Shown piece by piece: positions 32,028-39,507 of a stretch of DNA of 64,000 nt. The position numbers and the translations under genes are program-made. Source of the DNA: F23-B02 sp963650165 (lineage in GTDB: Bacteria; Bacillota; Clostridia; Oscillospirales; Oscillospiraceae); assembly GCA_963650165.1 (NCBI GenBank), contig CAVJKX010000002.1, positions 112,382 through 176,381 on the forward strand, given 5' to 3'. The notes beneath the pieces are model-generated. The model saw only the letters and a list, made by a program, of their open reading frames with translations. It was not told the origin of the DNA and made no database searches. The first letter of the stretch is position 1, and the number at the start of each line of letters is the position of its first letter.

Positions 32028-33332
32028 TTATCTGACTATGCCTTTTATGAACGGCGGCCTTTCCACGGACTCGGGAACTATGCTGTAGCAGCTTCTGAGC
32101 ATCTCGGCTGCCTTCTGCGCGGCCTCCGCGGTCTTCGCGTGGATGGTGCCGAGGCTCTCTCCTGCCTCCACCCTGTCGCCGACCTTCTTTTTGAGGATAA
32201 GGCCGACGGAAAGGTCTATGATGCTCTCCTTGGTGGCCCTGCCGCCGCCGAGGTGCATGGAAACAAGTCCGACCTCGTCGGCACATATATGCTTAACGTA
32301 GCCCGAACGGTCGGACACGGCTTCGAGCCTGACCGGTGCCTGCGGCAGGAGCGAGGTATCGAACACGGCGCTGCTGTCGCCTCCCTGAGCCTCGACAAGC
32401 TGCGCAAGCTTATTGAGCGCCGAGCCGTCGGCTATGCCCTTTTCGAGCATTTCCCGCGCGGCGTCATCGTTTTCGGCGATGCCCGCCTCGGTGAGTATGC
32501 ACGCGCCCAGCGTCAGGCACAGCTCGAGCACTTCGCCCTTTCTGTCGCCGCGCAGGACCTCGATGGCCTCCCTGACCTCGAGCGCGTTGCCCACGGCCGA
32601 TCCCAGGGGCTCGTCCATATCCGTTATGACGGCAACGGTCTTTCTTCCGGCGAGCTTTCCGACGGCCGTGAGGTTTTCGGCAAGCTCTTTTGCGTCCTCG
32701 GCGGTTTTCATAAACGAGCCGCTGCCCATCTTAACGTCAAGAACTATGACATCCGCTCCGGCGGCAAGCTTCTTGCTCATGATGGAGCTCACTATAAGCG
32801 GTATGCTCGGCACGGTTCCCGTAACGTCGCGCAGGGCGTACATTTTCTTGTCCGCCGGGTCGAGATCCGCCGTCTGTCCGGCAATGGCGATGCCGTATTT
32901 ATTTACGTTTTCAATGAACTTTTCCTCGGAAATGGCCGCATTGAAGCCGGGAAAGCTTTCAAGCTTGTCTATCGTGCCGCCCGTGTGGCCGAGGCCGCGG
33001 CCGGACATTTTGGCGATCTTCACCCCCTGCGCGGCAACCATGGGGCAGAGTATGAGCGAGGTCTTGTCGCCGACGCCGCCTGTCGAGTGCTTGTCGGCCT
33101 TCACGCCCTTTATGGCGCTGAGGTCGAGCGTTTCGCCGGAGTCGCGCATTGCCATGGTCAGCTCCAGCGTCTCCTCCCTGTCCATGCCGCGCAGCAGTAT
33201 CGCCATCATGAGAGCCGACATCTGATAGTCGGGTATATCGCCTCTCGTGTAGCCGTCAACGACAAATTTTATTTCCTCCGCGCTGAGCTTTTCACCGTCG
33301 CGCTTTTTTACGATTATATCGGTCATCAGCAT
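32028..33332 (-). CDS. pdp: Pyrimidine-nucleoside phosphorylase
   Basis: Releases ribose- or deoxyribose-1-phosphate from uridine or thymidine with phosphate; homodimer, cytosolic. The 434-residue protein has the family signature SGRGLGHTGGTIDKLES, the phosphate-binding KHSTGGVGDKTSLI near residue 80, and the C-terminal domain ending near ERPPFIKG. Length and motifs fit the Pdp group rather than the archaeal-type enzyme. ATG 33330-33332 with GGAGG eight bases upstream. Monocistronic in this window. Confidence 0.94.
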   Translation of the reverse strand: MLMTDIIVKKRDGEKLSAEEIKFVVDGYTRGDIPDYQMSALMMAILLRGMDREETLELTMAMRDSGETLDLSAIKGVKADKHSTGGVGDKTSLILCPMVAAQGVKIAKMSGRGLGHTGGTIDKLESFPGFNAAISEEKFIENVNKYGIAIAGQTADLDPADKKMYALRDVTGTVPSIPLIVSSIMSKKLAAGADVIVLDVKMGSGSFMKTAEDAKELAENLTAVGKLAGRKTVAVITDMDEPLGSAVGNALEVREAIEVLRGDRKGEVLELCLTLGACILTEAGIAENDDAAREMLEKGIADGSALNKLAQLVEAQGGDSSAVFDTSLLPQAPVRLEAVSDRSGYVKHICADEVGLVSMHLGGGRATKESIIDLSVGLILKKKVGDRVEAGESLGTIHAKTAEAAQKAAEMLRSCYSIVPESVERPPFIKGIVR

Positions 33333-33403
33333 AGCAGATACCTCCGTAAGTATATCTATTATGCCGTCATCTTAACACAATCGAAGAATTTTTTCCACAC
33401 ATA

Positions 33404-33835
33404 TCACAACTTTCTTTCAAATATCAGATATGTTTTTCCTTCTATGCTGCGGAGCTTATCCGAAACGCGGCCGAGCTTAGCTCCGTCTGCCGGTATGGCA
33501 ATGAGCCCGTCGGACAAAAGGCAGCCCATTTTGCCGCGCCGCCACAGAGTATCGCCGCTTTTTGTGCACGGCAGCGGTCTGTCGGCTGCGTATTCGACGC
33601 GATCGGGCAGCCTTTGAAGCTCCAGGCGTGAAAAGCGGCGCACTATAGCCATACCGCCGTCCTTGGGCTGCACCGTGCCTAAAAGCGCGCGTTTCCCGCC
33701 GCCGTAAAGATAAAGGCGCACGGGCCCAGCCGCCGCGGCTTTGCATCGGGCCTCGAAAACGGTCATGAGGCCGTCGGCGTATATCTTCAGGCTTCCGCAT
33801 TCTTTTCCGTCTATGTATACCGGCAGGCTCTGCAC
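33404..33835 (-). CDS. Hypothetical protein, 143 residues
   Basis: Not assigned to a family. It starts with a beta-rich segment (VYIDGKECGSLKIYADGLMT) and has RRFSRLELQRLPDRVEYA in the middle. There is no signal peptide or membrane helix, and the size suggests a small soluble beta protein. The start is GTG at 33833-33835, preceded by a G-rich GGAGGGCGGGGGA. It lies downstream of mazF on the same strand, with a perfect hairpin between them. Confidence 0.65.
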   Translation of the reverse strand: MQSLPVYIDGKECGSLKIYADGLMTVFEARCKAAAAGPVRLYLYGGGKRALLGTVQPKDGGMAIVRRFSRLELQRLPDRVEYAADRPLPCTKSGDTLWRRGKMGCLLSDGLIAIPADGAKLGRVSDKLRSIEGKTYLIFERKL

Positions 33836-33858
33836 GTCCCCCGCCCTCCTTACAGCTC

Positions 33859-33882
33859 GCTCCCCGGTTTAAACCGGGGAGC
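33859..33882 (-). terminator. Perfect palindrome after mazF
   Basis: GCTCCCCGGTTT/AAACCGGGGAGC without a loop. No T-run follows on minus, so it may be an attenuator or processing site rather than a true terminator. Confidence 0.5.
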
Positions 33883-33891
33883 ATGGTATTG

Positions 33892-34236
33892 TTACAGTCC
33901 GAAGCTCACGGCAATGGCGTTGTCTACCTTAGTCATAGTGCCCTCGTCGAGCTTTCCCATGCGCTCGCGCAGACGCGACTTGTCGATTGTGCGTATCTGC
34001 TCGAGCAGGATCACGCTGTCACGCGAAAGTCCCACGCTCCGGGCGTTGAGCTCAATATGGGTCGGCAGCCGCGCCTTGCCCGTCTGACTTGTTATGGCCG
34101 CCGCGATGACCGTCGGGCTGTGCCTGTTGCCGGTATCGTTCTGGACGATGAGCACGGGGCGCATGCCGCCCTGCTCCGAGCCCACTACGGGGCTCAGATC
34201 GGCGTAAAAGATATCTCCACGTTTGACTATACTCAA
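33892..34236 (-). CDS. mazF: MazF/PemK-type endoribonuclease
   Basis: A 114-residue ribosome-independent mRNA interferase of the EndoA/MazF family. Marks are VKRGDIFYADLSPVVGSEQ with the catalytic Arg in GGMRPVLIVQND, then SPTVIAAAITSQ and LPTHIE. In Bacillus the gene follows its antitoxin (ndoAI/mazE); here the 97 bp before it up to the lipoprotein gene hold no antitoxin-sized frame. The start is TTG 34234-34236 with GGAGTG about nine bases upstream, since a TGA stands just before in frame. Confidence 0.92.
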   Translation of the reverse strand: MSIVKRGDIFYADLSPVVGSEQGGMRPVLIVQNDTGNRHSPTVIAAAITSQTGKARLPTHIELNARSVGLSRDSVILLEQIRTIDKSRLRERMGKLDEGTMTKVDNAIAVSFGL

Positions 34237-34333
34237 TTTGATTCACACTCCGCTACGGTATATAGCCGCCCGCTACATCTTATGTAGTGTGCTGACTATA
34301 TTCTCCCACGCGGGCATGAATTTTATACCCGGC

Positions 34334-34876
34334 TCACGAAATGACCCAGTCGGATATCTCGGCCATGACGACGGTGCTTTCCTTATGGCTTATCTCGGCC
34401 GAGCACGGCGTGAGGTTCGAGTCTATCCACAGCGTCACGACGTAATCGTCCGACGGTATGAGCCGGGCGGCCGTCATGCCGCCCTCTGTCCAGCTTATCT
34501 CAAGGTGACCATCGCGCATGGCGCGGACTATGAGCGGCAGCGAGGATACGGGGCTGAGCTCGGCATCGCCGAGCGTTCCGATATCAAGCATTGCGCCGTC
34601 AAACTCAAGGCTCAGATCCTCTCCAGTCAGCCTGGCCTTTATGCCGGATAAAAGCTCCGGCTGCACGACCGAAACGGATGCGCCGTCCTCCGTCTGAGCA
34701 TAATTTAGCGTGAACTCGGCGGTCCTGTCGTCATACTGGGCCGCAACGCGGGCCGTAAACGAAATGTTCTCCGCCGACGAAACTATCTTCACGAACTCCG
34801 CAAACTGCGCCTTCCCGTCGTCGGCACAGCCGCACAGCAGGATAAGGCACAGGATAAAGGGCAATACTCTTTTCAT
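34334..34876 (-). CDS. Putative lipoprotein
   Basis: A 180-residue exported protein with a lipobox signal (MKRVLPFILCLILLCGC, lipid on Cys17) and no other membrane segment. The rest is beta-rich (DRTAEFTLNYAQTEDGASVS, and LSLEFDGAMLDIG), like small sporulation or outer-envelope lipoproteins, but no family is recognised. ATG with GGAGG seven to eight bases upstream. It lies 97 bp before mazF, possibly on the same transcript, and is divergent from the T-box/pheST unit. Confidence 0.78.
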   Translation of the reverse strand: MKRVLPFILCLILLCGCADDGKAQFAEFVKIVSSAENISFTARVAAQYDDRTAEFTLNYAQTEDGASVSVVQPELLSGIKARLTGEDLSLEFDGAMLDIGTLGDAELSPVSSLPLIVRAMRDGHLEISWTEGGMTAARLIPSDDYVVTLWIDSNLTPCSAEISHKESTVVMAEISDWVIS

Positions 34877-34946
34877 ATCCGACCTCCGAAAGTGTTCTTG
34901 TTCTATTCTATTAGCCGGGCGCGGCGAACATTATTCAATTTTTCTC

Positions 34947-34975
34947 TTGACATTTATTTAAATGTAGGCTTTAAT
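34947..34975 (+). promoter_or_regulatory. Promoter of the pheST T-box transcript
   Basis: TTGACA (34947-34952), 17 bases, TTTAAT (34970-34975); transcript start near 34982. Confidence 0.65.
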
Positions 34976-34982
34976 ACTATAG

Positions 34983-35212
34983 TAATACAGATATTGCTTC
35001 GATCGGGAAGATAATATCGCGGCATCACCCAGAGAACGGCGGTCACCGGCTGCAAGCCGCCCGTGATGCGGATATTCGGTTCGCCCGTGAGCTCCGGCCA
35101 ATCACCGGCGGCGGTTCCGTTATAACCGTTTTGAGTGCGATAAACATCGAATAAGGGTGGTACCGCGGAAGCTTGGTCTTTCGTCCCAGTGCGGACGCAG
35201 GACTATTTTTTT
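34983..35212 (+). promoter_or_regulatory. T-box riboswitch controlling pheS-pheT
   Basis: Leader RNA that senses uncharged tRNA-Phe. The T-box sequence AAGGGTGGTACCGCGG is at 35153-35168, the antiterminator that pairs with the tRNA acceptor end. The competing terminator is the stem GTCTTTCGTCC/GGACGCAGGAC (about 35176-35202) followed by seven T. Stem I fills about 34990-35090; a TTC in GATATTCGG (35075-35077) is the likely Phe specifier codon, which fits the downstream genes. Confidence 0.9.
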
Positions 35213-35247
35213 GTTTATTTTTGATCTAAAGATAAAGGAGAGACACG

Positions 35248-36273
35248 ATGAAAGCATTGATGAATCAGCTCAGAGAAAGCGCCGTCAAGGCCATTCTCAA
35301 CGCTGACAGTCCCGAAAATCTTGAAGCGCTGAGAGTCAGATATCTCGGCAAAAAGGGTGAGCTGACCGCTATTCTCAAGCAGATGGGCAAGCTCTCGGCT
35401 GAGGAGCGTCCCGTTATGGGTCAGCTTGCAAACCAGATCCGCGCAGAGCTTGAGGCCGCGATCGACGAGACGCGCAAAAAGCTTGAGGCCGCCGCTCTGG
35501 AGGCACGGCTTGAGCTTGAAACGGTCGATGTCACCGTTCCCGGCGAGAATATCCGCCTGGGTCACAAGCACCCGATGTACAAGGCTCTCGACGAGATAAA
35601 GGACATCTTCGTCGGCATGGGCTTTACCGTTCTCGACGGTCCGGAGGTCGAGCTTGCAACGTATAACTTCGATAAGCTCAACGCCGATGAGGGTCACCCC
35701 TCCCGTGACTGGTCGGACACCTTTTATTTTGACACCGACAGCCGCGTGATGCTCCGCTCGCAGACCAGCCCCATGCAGGTGCGCGCAATGGAGACCATGA
35801 AGCTGCCCATCCGCATCGTCGCCCCCGGCAGAGTTTACCGCAAGGACGAGGTCGATGCTACGCACTCTCCGATGTTCCACCAGGTTGAGGGCATGGTCAT
35901 AGACAAGAACGTCACCATGGCAGACCTCAAGGGCACGCTCAATCTCGTCATGCAGGAGCTTTTCGGCGAGGGCACCGTCACGAGATTCAGGCCGCACCAC
36001 TTCCCCTTCACGGAGCCGAGCTGCGAGATGGACGTCCAGTGCCACAAGTGCGGCGGCAAGGGCTGCCCCACCTGCAAGGGCGAGGGCTGGATCGAGGTGC
36101 TCGGCGCGGGCATGATCCATCCGAAGGTTCTCGAAATGAGCGGGATCGACAGCGAGGAATACACCGGCTGGGCATTCGGCATGGGTCTTGAGCGCCTTGC
36201 CATGCGCAGATTCAGGATATCCGACCTGCGTCTGATATTCGAAAACGACGTCCGCTTCCTGGAACAGTTCTGA
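35248..36273 (+). CDS. pheS: Phenylalanyl-tRNA synthetase alpha subunit
   Basis: Catalytic subunit of the alpha2beta2 PheRS. Of its 341 residues, the N-terminal coiled coil (about 1-85) binds tRNA and the class II core follows: motif 2 region PIRIVAPGRVYRKDEVDATH, then FHQVEGMVIDK and FPFTEPSCEMDV, and motif 3 GMGLERLAMRRF. A zinc-type CHKCGGKGCPTC insertion lies near 268-279. ATG with AAGGAG. Starts an operon with pheT (16 bp gap) under T-box control. Confidence 0.96.
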   Translation: MKALMNQLRESAVKAILNADSPENLEALRVRYLGKKGELTAILKQMGKLSAEERPVMGQLANQIRAELEAAIDETRKKLEAAALEARLELETVDVTVPGENIRLGHKHPMYKALDEIKDIFVGMGFTVLDGPEVELATYNFDKLNADEGHPSRDWSDTFYFDTDSRVMLRSQTSPMQVRAMETMKLPIRIVAPGRVYRKDEVDATHSPMFHQVEGMVIDKNVTMADLKGTLNLVMQELFGEGTVTRFRPHHFPFTEPSCEMDVQCHKCGGKGCPTCKGEGWIEVLGAGMIHPKVLEMSGIDSEEYTGWAFGMGLERLAMRRFRISDLRLIFENDVRFLEQF

Positions 36274-36289
36274 TGGGAGGAGAAATGAT

Positions 36290-38992
36290 ATGAATTTAAG
36301 CAGAAAATGGCTCACAGAGTTTGTTGACGGCGTTTCCGTCAGCGATATAGACGACCGCGAGTTTTCCGAGGCTATGACCCTGTCCGGCTCGAAGGTCGAG
36401 ACCTACGAGGATCTTGGCGCGGAGATAAAGAACGTTCTGGTCGGCCGCATCCTCTCCATGGAAAAGCACCCCGACTCCGACCATATGTGGGTATGCAGCA
36501 TAGATATCGGCCAGGCCGAGCCCGTTCAGATAGTCACCGGCGCGTGGAATATTCACGAGGGCGACCTCATCCCCGCGGCGCTGCACAATTCCCTGCTGCC
36601 CGGCGGCAAGAAGATCACCAAGGGCAAGCTCAGAGGCGTTGCGTCAAACGGCATGCTCTGCTCTCTCAAGGAGCTGGGGCTCGACGAACGCGACTTCCCC
36701 TATGCCGTCATCACGGCTGCCGCGCTTTTGAACGACTATCACCCTCTGGATAAGGACAAGCCCTCCATCCCTGCGGATATCAGGGCCGGAGACAAGGTGT
36801 TCGGGCCGGTCATCGCGGCCGAGGTCAAATCCGTTGAAAATGCCGGAGTAAACCTCTGGAAGTGCAGGCTCTGCACCGGCTGCGAGGGCGTTTTTGTCAC
36901 GACCGGGTGCCAGAACCTCCACGCCGGCGACATTGTCGCATACAACACCAAGTCCGAGAGCATCTGCACGCTCGGGGATCTTCACGCGCAGCAGGCGGAG
37001 TTTCCGCACTGCATACCCGACGGCATATTCGTTCTGCACGAGGACGGCGTAAAGCCCGGCGACGATATCAAGCCCGTCATCGGCGCTGACGACCACGTTA
37101 TAGAATTTGAGATAACCCCCAACCGCCCCGACTGTCTGTCGGTCATAGGTCTTGCTCGTGAGGCCGCGGCGACCTTCGGCAAGGAGCTCAAGACGCACAC
37201 GCCCGAGGTAAAGGGCGGCGCGGAGGGCGTCCTCACCGAGCTTCTGTCGGTCGAAACTCCGGCGGCTGACCTCTGCCCGAGATACACGGCGCGCATGGTG
37301 CGCAACGTTAAGATCGCACCCTCGCCGAAGTGGATGCGCGAAAGACTGCGCGCAATGGGCGTAAGACCGATAAACAACATCGTCGATATAACAAACTACG
37401 TCATGATGGAGTACGGCCAGCCGATGCATGCCTTTGACTACCGCTACGTCAAAGGCGGCAGGATCGTCGTGCGCAGAGCCTCCGAGGGCGAGGAGCTCAC
37501 GACGCTCGACGGCAATGTCAGAAAGCTCAATCCCAACATTCTCGTCATCGCAGACGACACCCGCGCTGTCGGCCTTGCCGGCATCATGGGCGGCGAGAAC
37601 AGCGAGATCGTATCCGACACGGTCGATGTCGTGTTCGAGTCGGCAAACTTCGACGGCACCTGCATCCGCAAGGGCGCACTGTCGCTGGGCATGCGCACGG
37701 AGGCCTCGGCGAAGTTTGAAAAGGGTCTTGATCCCCTGAACACCCTTCCGGCGGTCAACAGAGCCTGCGAGCTCGTTGAGCTGCTCGGTGCGGGTGAGGT
37801 CGTCGACGGCGTTATCGATATAGTAAACTCCGTTCCCGAGCAGACGGTGCTCGCACTGCGTCCGGAGAAGATAAACGCGCTTCTGGGCACCGACGTTTCG
37901 GTCGAGACGATGCAGAGCATCCTGCGCAGCCTTCAGTTCGGCGTTGACGGCGAGACGATAAGCGTTCCCTCGTGGAGAGGCGACGTCGGCCACTACTCCG
38001 ACCTTGCCGAGGAGGTCGCGCGCTTCTACGGCTACAATAACATTCCCTGCACCCTCGTTTCCGGCGAGAGCACCCTCGGCGGCTACTCGGACGAGCAGCT
38101 TCTCGAGCAGCGCCTCGGCGCACTGTGCCGCGCGGCGGGCTATGACGAGATAATCACCTATTCCTTCATCTCCCCCTCGTATTACGACAAGATCCGCATG
38201 CCCGCAGACTCTCCCGAGCGCGAGAGCTTCAAGATACTCAATCCTCTGGGCGAGGATACCTCCATCATGCGCACGACCACGCTGCCGTCCATGCTCGAGA
38301 TACTCACCCGCAACTACAACTTCCGCAACAAGGAGGTCAGGCTCTACGAGCTGGGCCGCACCTATCACCTCGGCGGCAAGGACGGACTTGCGATAGAGAA
38401 AAAGTACCTCACGCTCGGCACTTACGGCGCAAAGGTCAATTTCTTCACCGTCAAGGGCCTTGTCGAGGCCGTCATGAAGGATCTGCGTGCGGCCGATGTC
38501 CGCTACGAGGCATGCAGCGACAATCCCTCCTATCACCCCGGCCGCTGTGCGACAGTCTGGGCGGGAGACGAGTGCGTCGGTGTGTTCGGCCAGATACACC
38601 CGCTGGCCGCGGCAAACTATGGCGTTGACGCGGAGCTCTACTGCGCCGAGCTTTCGCTCGAAAAGCTTCTGGCCTCCTGCGGCCCCGATCCCGTGTACAA
38701 GCCGCTGCCCAGGTTCCCCGCAGTAACGCGCGATATCGCCGTTGTGTGCGACAGGAGCGTTCCCGTCGCAAAGCTCATCGACTGCATCACGAAGGCCGGC
38801 GGCAAGTACCTCAAGGGCTGCGAGCTGTTCGATATCTACACCGGCTCGCACATTGCAAGCGGCATGAAGTCGGTCGCCTTCTCCCTGACGCTGAGAGCCG
38901 ACGATCAGACCCTCACCGACGAGCACGCCGAGGAGACGATGAAGGCCGTTCTCGATGCTCTCGAACACGAATTCGGCGCGGTAATGCGTTAA
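36290..38992 (+). CDS. pheT: Phenylalanyl-tRNA synthetase beta subunit with an extra OB-like segment
   Basis: The beta subunit has the editing (B3/B4) and tRNA-binding domains. It is 900 residues, about 100 longer than usual. The normal N-terminal tRNA_bind OB domain is at about 47-125 (HPDSDHMWVCSIDIG to ASNGMLCSLKELGL). The extra length lies directly after it, at about 133-252. That segment looks like a worn copy of the same OB fold: NLWKCRLCTGCEGVFVTTG and NLHAGDIVAYNTK mirror MWVCSIDIG...IVTGAWNIHEGDLIPAALHN, and PDGIFVLHED mirrors SNGMLCSLKE. From EFEITPNRPDCLSV on it is a standard PheT, ending with the FDX anticodon-binding domain. SD GGGAGGAG. Confidence 0.95.
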   Translation: MNLSRKWLTEFVDGVSVSDIDDREFSEAMTLSGSKVETYEDLGAEIKNVLVGRILSMEKHPDSDHMWVCSIDIGQAEPVQIVTGAWNIHEGDLIPAALHNSLLPGGKKITKGKLRGVASNGMLCSLKELGLDERDFPYAVITAAALLNDYHPLDKDKPSIPADIRAGDKVFGPVIAAEVKSVENAGVNLWKCRLCTGCEGVFVTTGCQNLHAGDIVAYNTKSESICTLGDLHAQQAEFPHCIPDGIFVLHEDGVKPGDDIKPVIGADDHVIEFEITPNRPDCLSVIGLAREAAATFGKELKTHTPEVKGGAEGVLTELLSVETPAADLCPRYTARMVRNVKIAPSPKWMRERLRAMGVRPINNIVDITNYVMMEYGQPMHAFDYRYVKGGRIVVRRASEGEELTTLDGNVRKLNPNILVIADDTRAVGLAGIMGGENSEIVSDTVDVVFESANFDGTCIRKGALSLGMRTEASAKFEKGLDPLNTLPAVNRACELVELLGAGEVVDGVIDIVNSVPEQTVLALRPEKINALLGTDVSVETMQSILRSLQFGVDGETISVPSWRGDVGHYSDLAEEVARFYGYNNIPCTLVSGESTLGGYSDEQLLEQRLGALCRAAGYDEIITYSFISPSYYDKIRMPADSPERESFKILNPLGEDTSIMRTTTLPSMLEILTRNYNFRNKEVRLYELGRTYHLGGKDGLAIEKKYLTLGTYGAKVNFFTVKGLVEAVMKDLRAADVRYEACSDNPSYHPGRCATVWAGDECVGVFGQIHPLAAANYGVDAELYCAELSLEKLLASCGPDPVYKPLPRFPAVTRDIAVVCDRSVPVAKLIDCITKAGGKYLKGCELFDIYTGSHIASGMKSVAFSLTLRADDQTLTDEHAEETMKAVLDALEHEFGAVMR

Positions 38993-39038
38993 AATTTCAC
39001 TTTTCGAGCTTTATTTGCAGCTTTTCTCGCATATTGGC

Positions 39039-39067
39039 TTTACAAGCGAGAATAAACTGGTTATAAT
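39039..39067 (+). promoter_or_regulatory. Promoter of ireB
   Basis: TTTACA (39039-39044), 17 bases, TATAAT (39062-39067), 38 bases before ATG 39105. Confidence 0.55.
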
Positions 39068-39104
39068 ATCAGCAAGATAATTTTTTGACCGAGGAGTGAT
39101 AATT

Positions 39105-39350
39105 ATGGAAGACATCACGAGAAAATTTGCCGTCGTCGACAGCAAGACCGAGATGCGCGAGATTCTGTCGTCCGTATACAATTCGCTTAAGGTTAAAGGC
39201 TATGATCCTATTAACCAGCTTGTCGGATACATTCTTTCCGAGGATCCGACGTACATCACCAACTACAACAATGCGAGAAGTCTTATATGCAGGATCGACA
39301 GAGACGAGCTCATGCACGAGCTGCTGACAAATTATCTGAAGGATAATTGA
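39105..39350 (+). CDS. ireB: IreB family regulatory phosphoprotein
   Basis: An 81-residue cytoplasmic protein (DUF965/IreB). In Enterococcus, IreB is phosphorylated on N-terminal Thr residues by the kinase IreK and affects cephalosporin resistance. The conserved core is all present: KVKGYDPINQLVGYILSEDP then TYITNYNNAR, with Thr5 near the N-terminus (MEDITRKF) as a possible target. ATG 39105 follows GAGGAG; a GTG nine bases earlier overlaps that site. In other Firmicutes it precedes ruvX; here it stands alone between a promoter and a terminator. Confidence 0.95.
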   Translation: MEDITRKFAVVDSKTEMREILSSVYNSLKVKGYDPINQLVGYILSEDPTYITNYNNARSLICRIDRDELMHELLTNYLKDN

Positions 39351-39364
39351 TTCCCGAAAATGTC

Positions 39365-39403
39365 AAAAGGGCTTATGCGGTTTTCCCGCATAAGCCTTTT
39401 CTA
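39365..39403 (+). terminator. Terminator after ireB
   Basis: Fifteen-pair stem AAAAGGGCTTATGCGG/CCGCATAAGCCTTTT (39365-39380 and 39386-39400) with one bulged base, then T-rich sequence. Confidence 0.85.
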
Positions 39404-39507
39404 TATTTTCAGCAAAAAATCCGCGTGATTTTATTGACAATTGTCTGAAAATATTATAAATTAATTGCGTTAATTTTGGGGTTTTAATGCAGAAAAGGAG
39501 AAACGCT

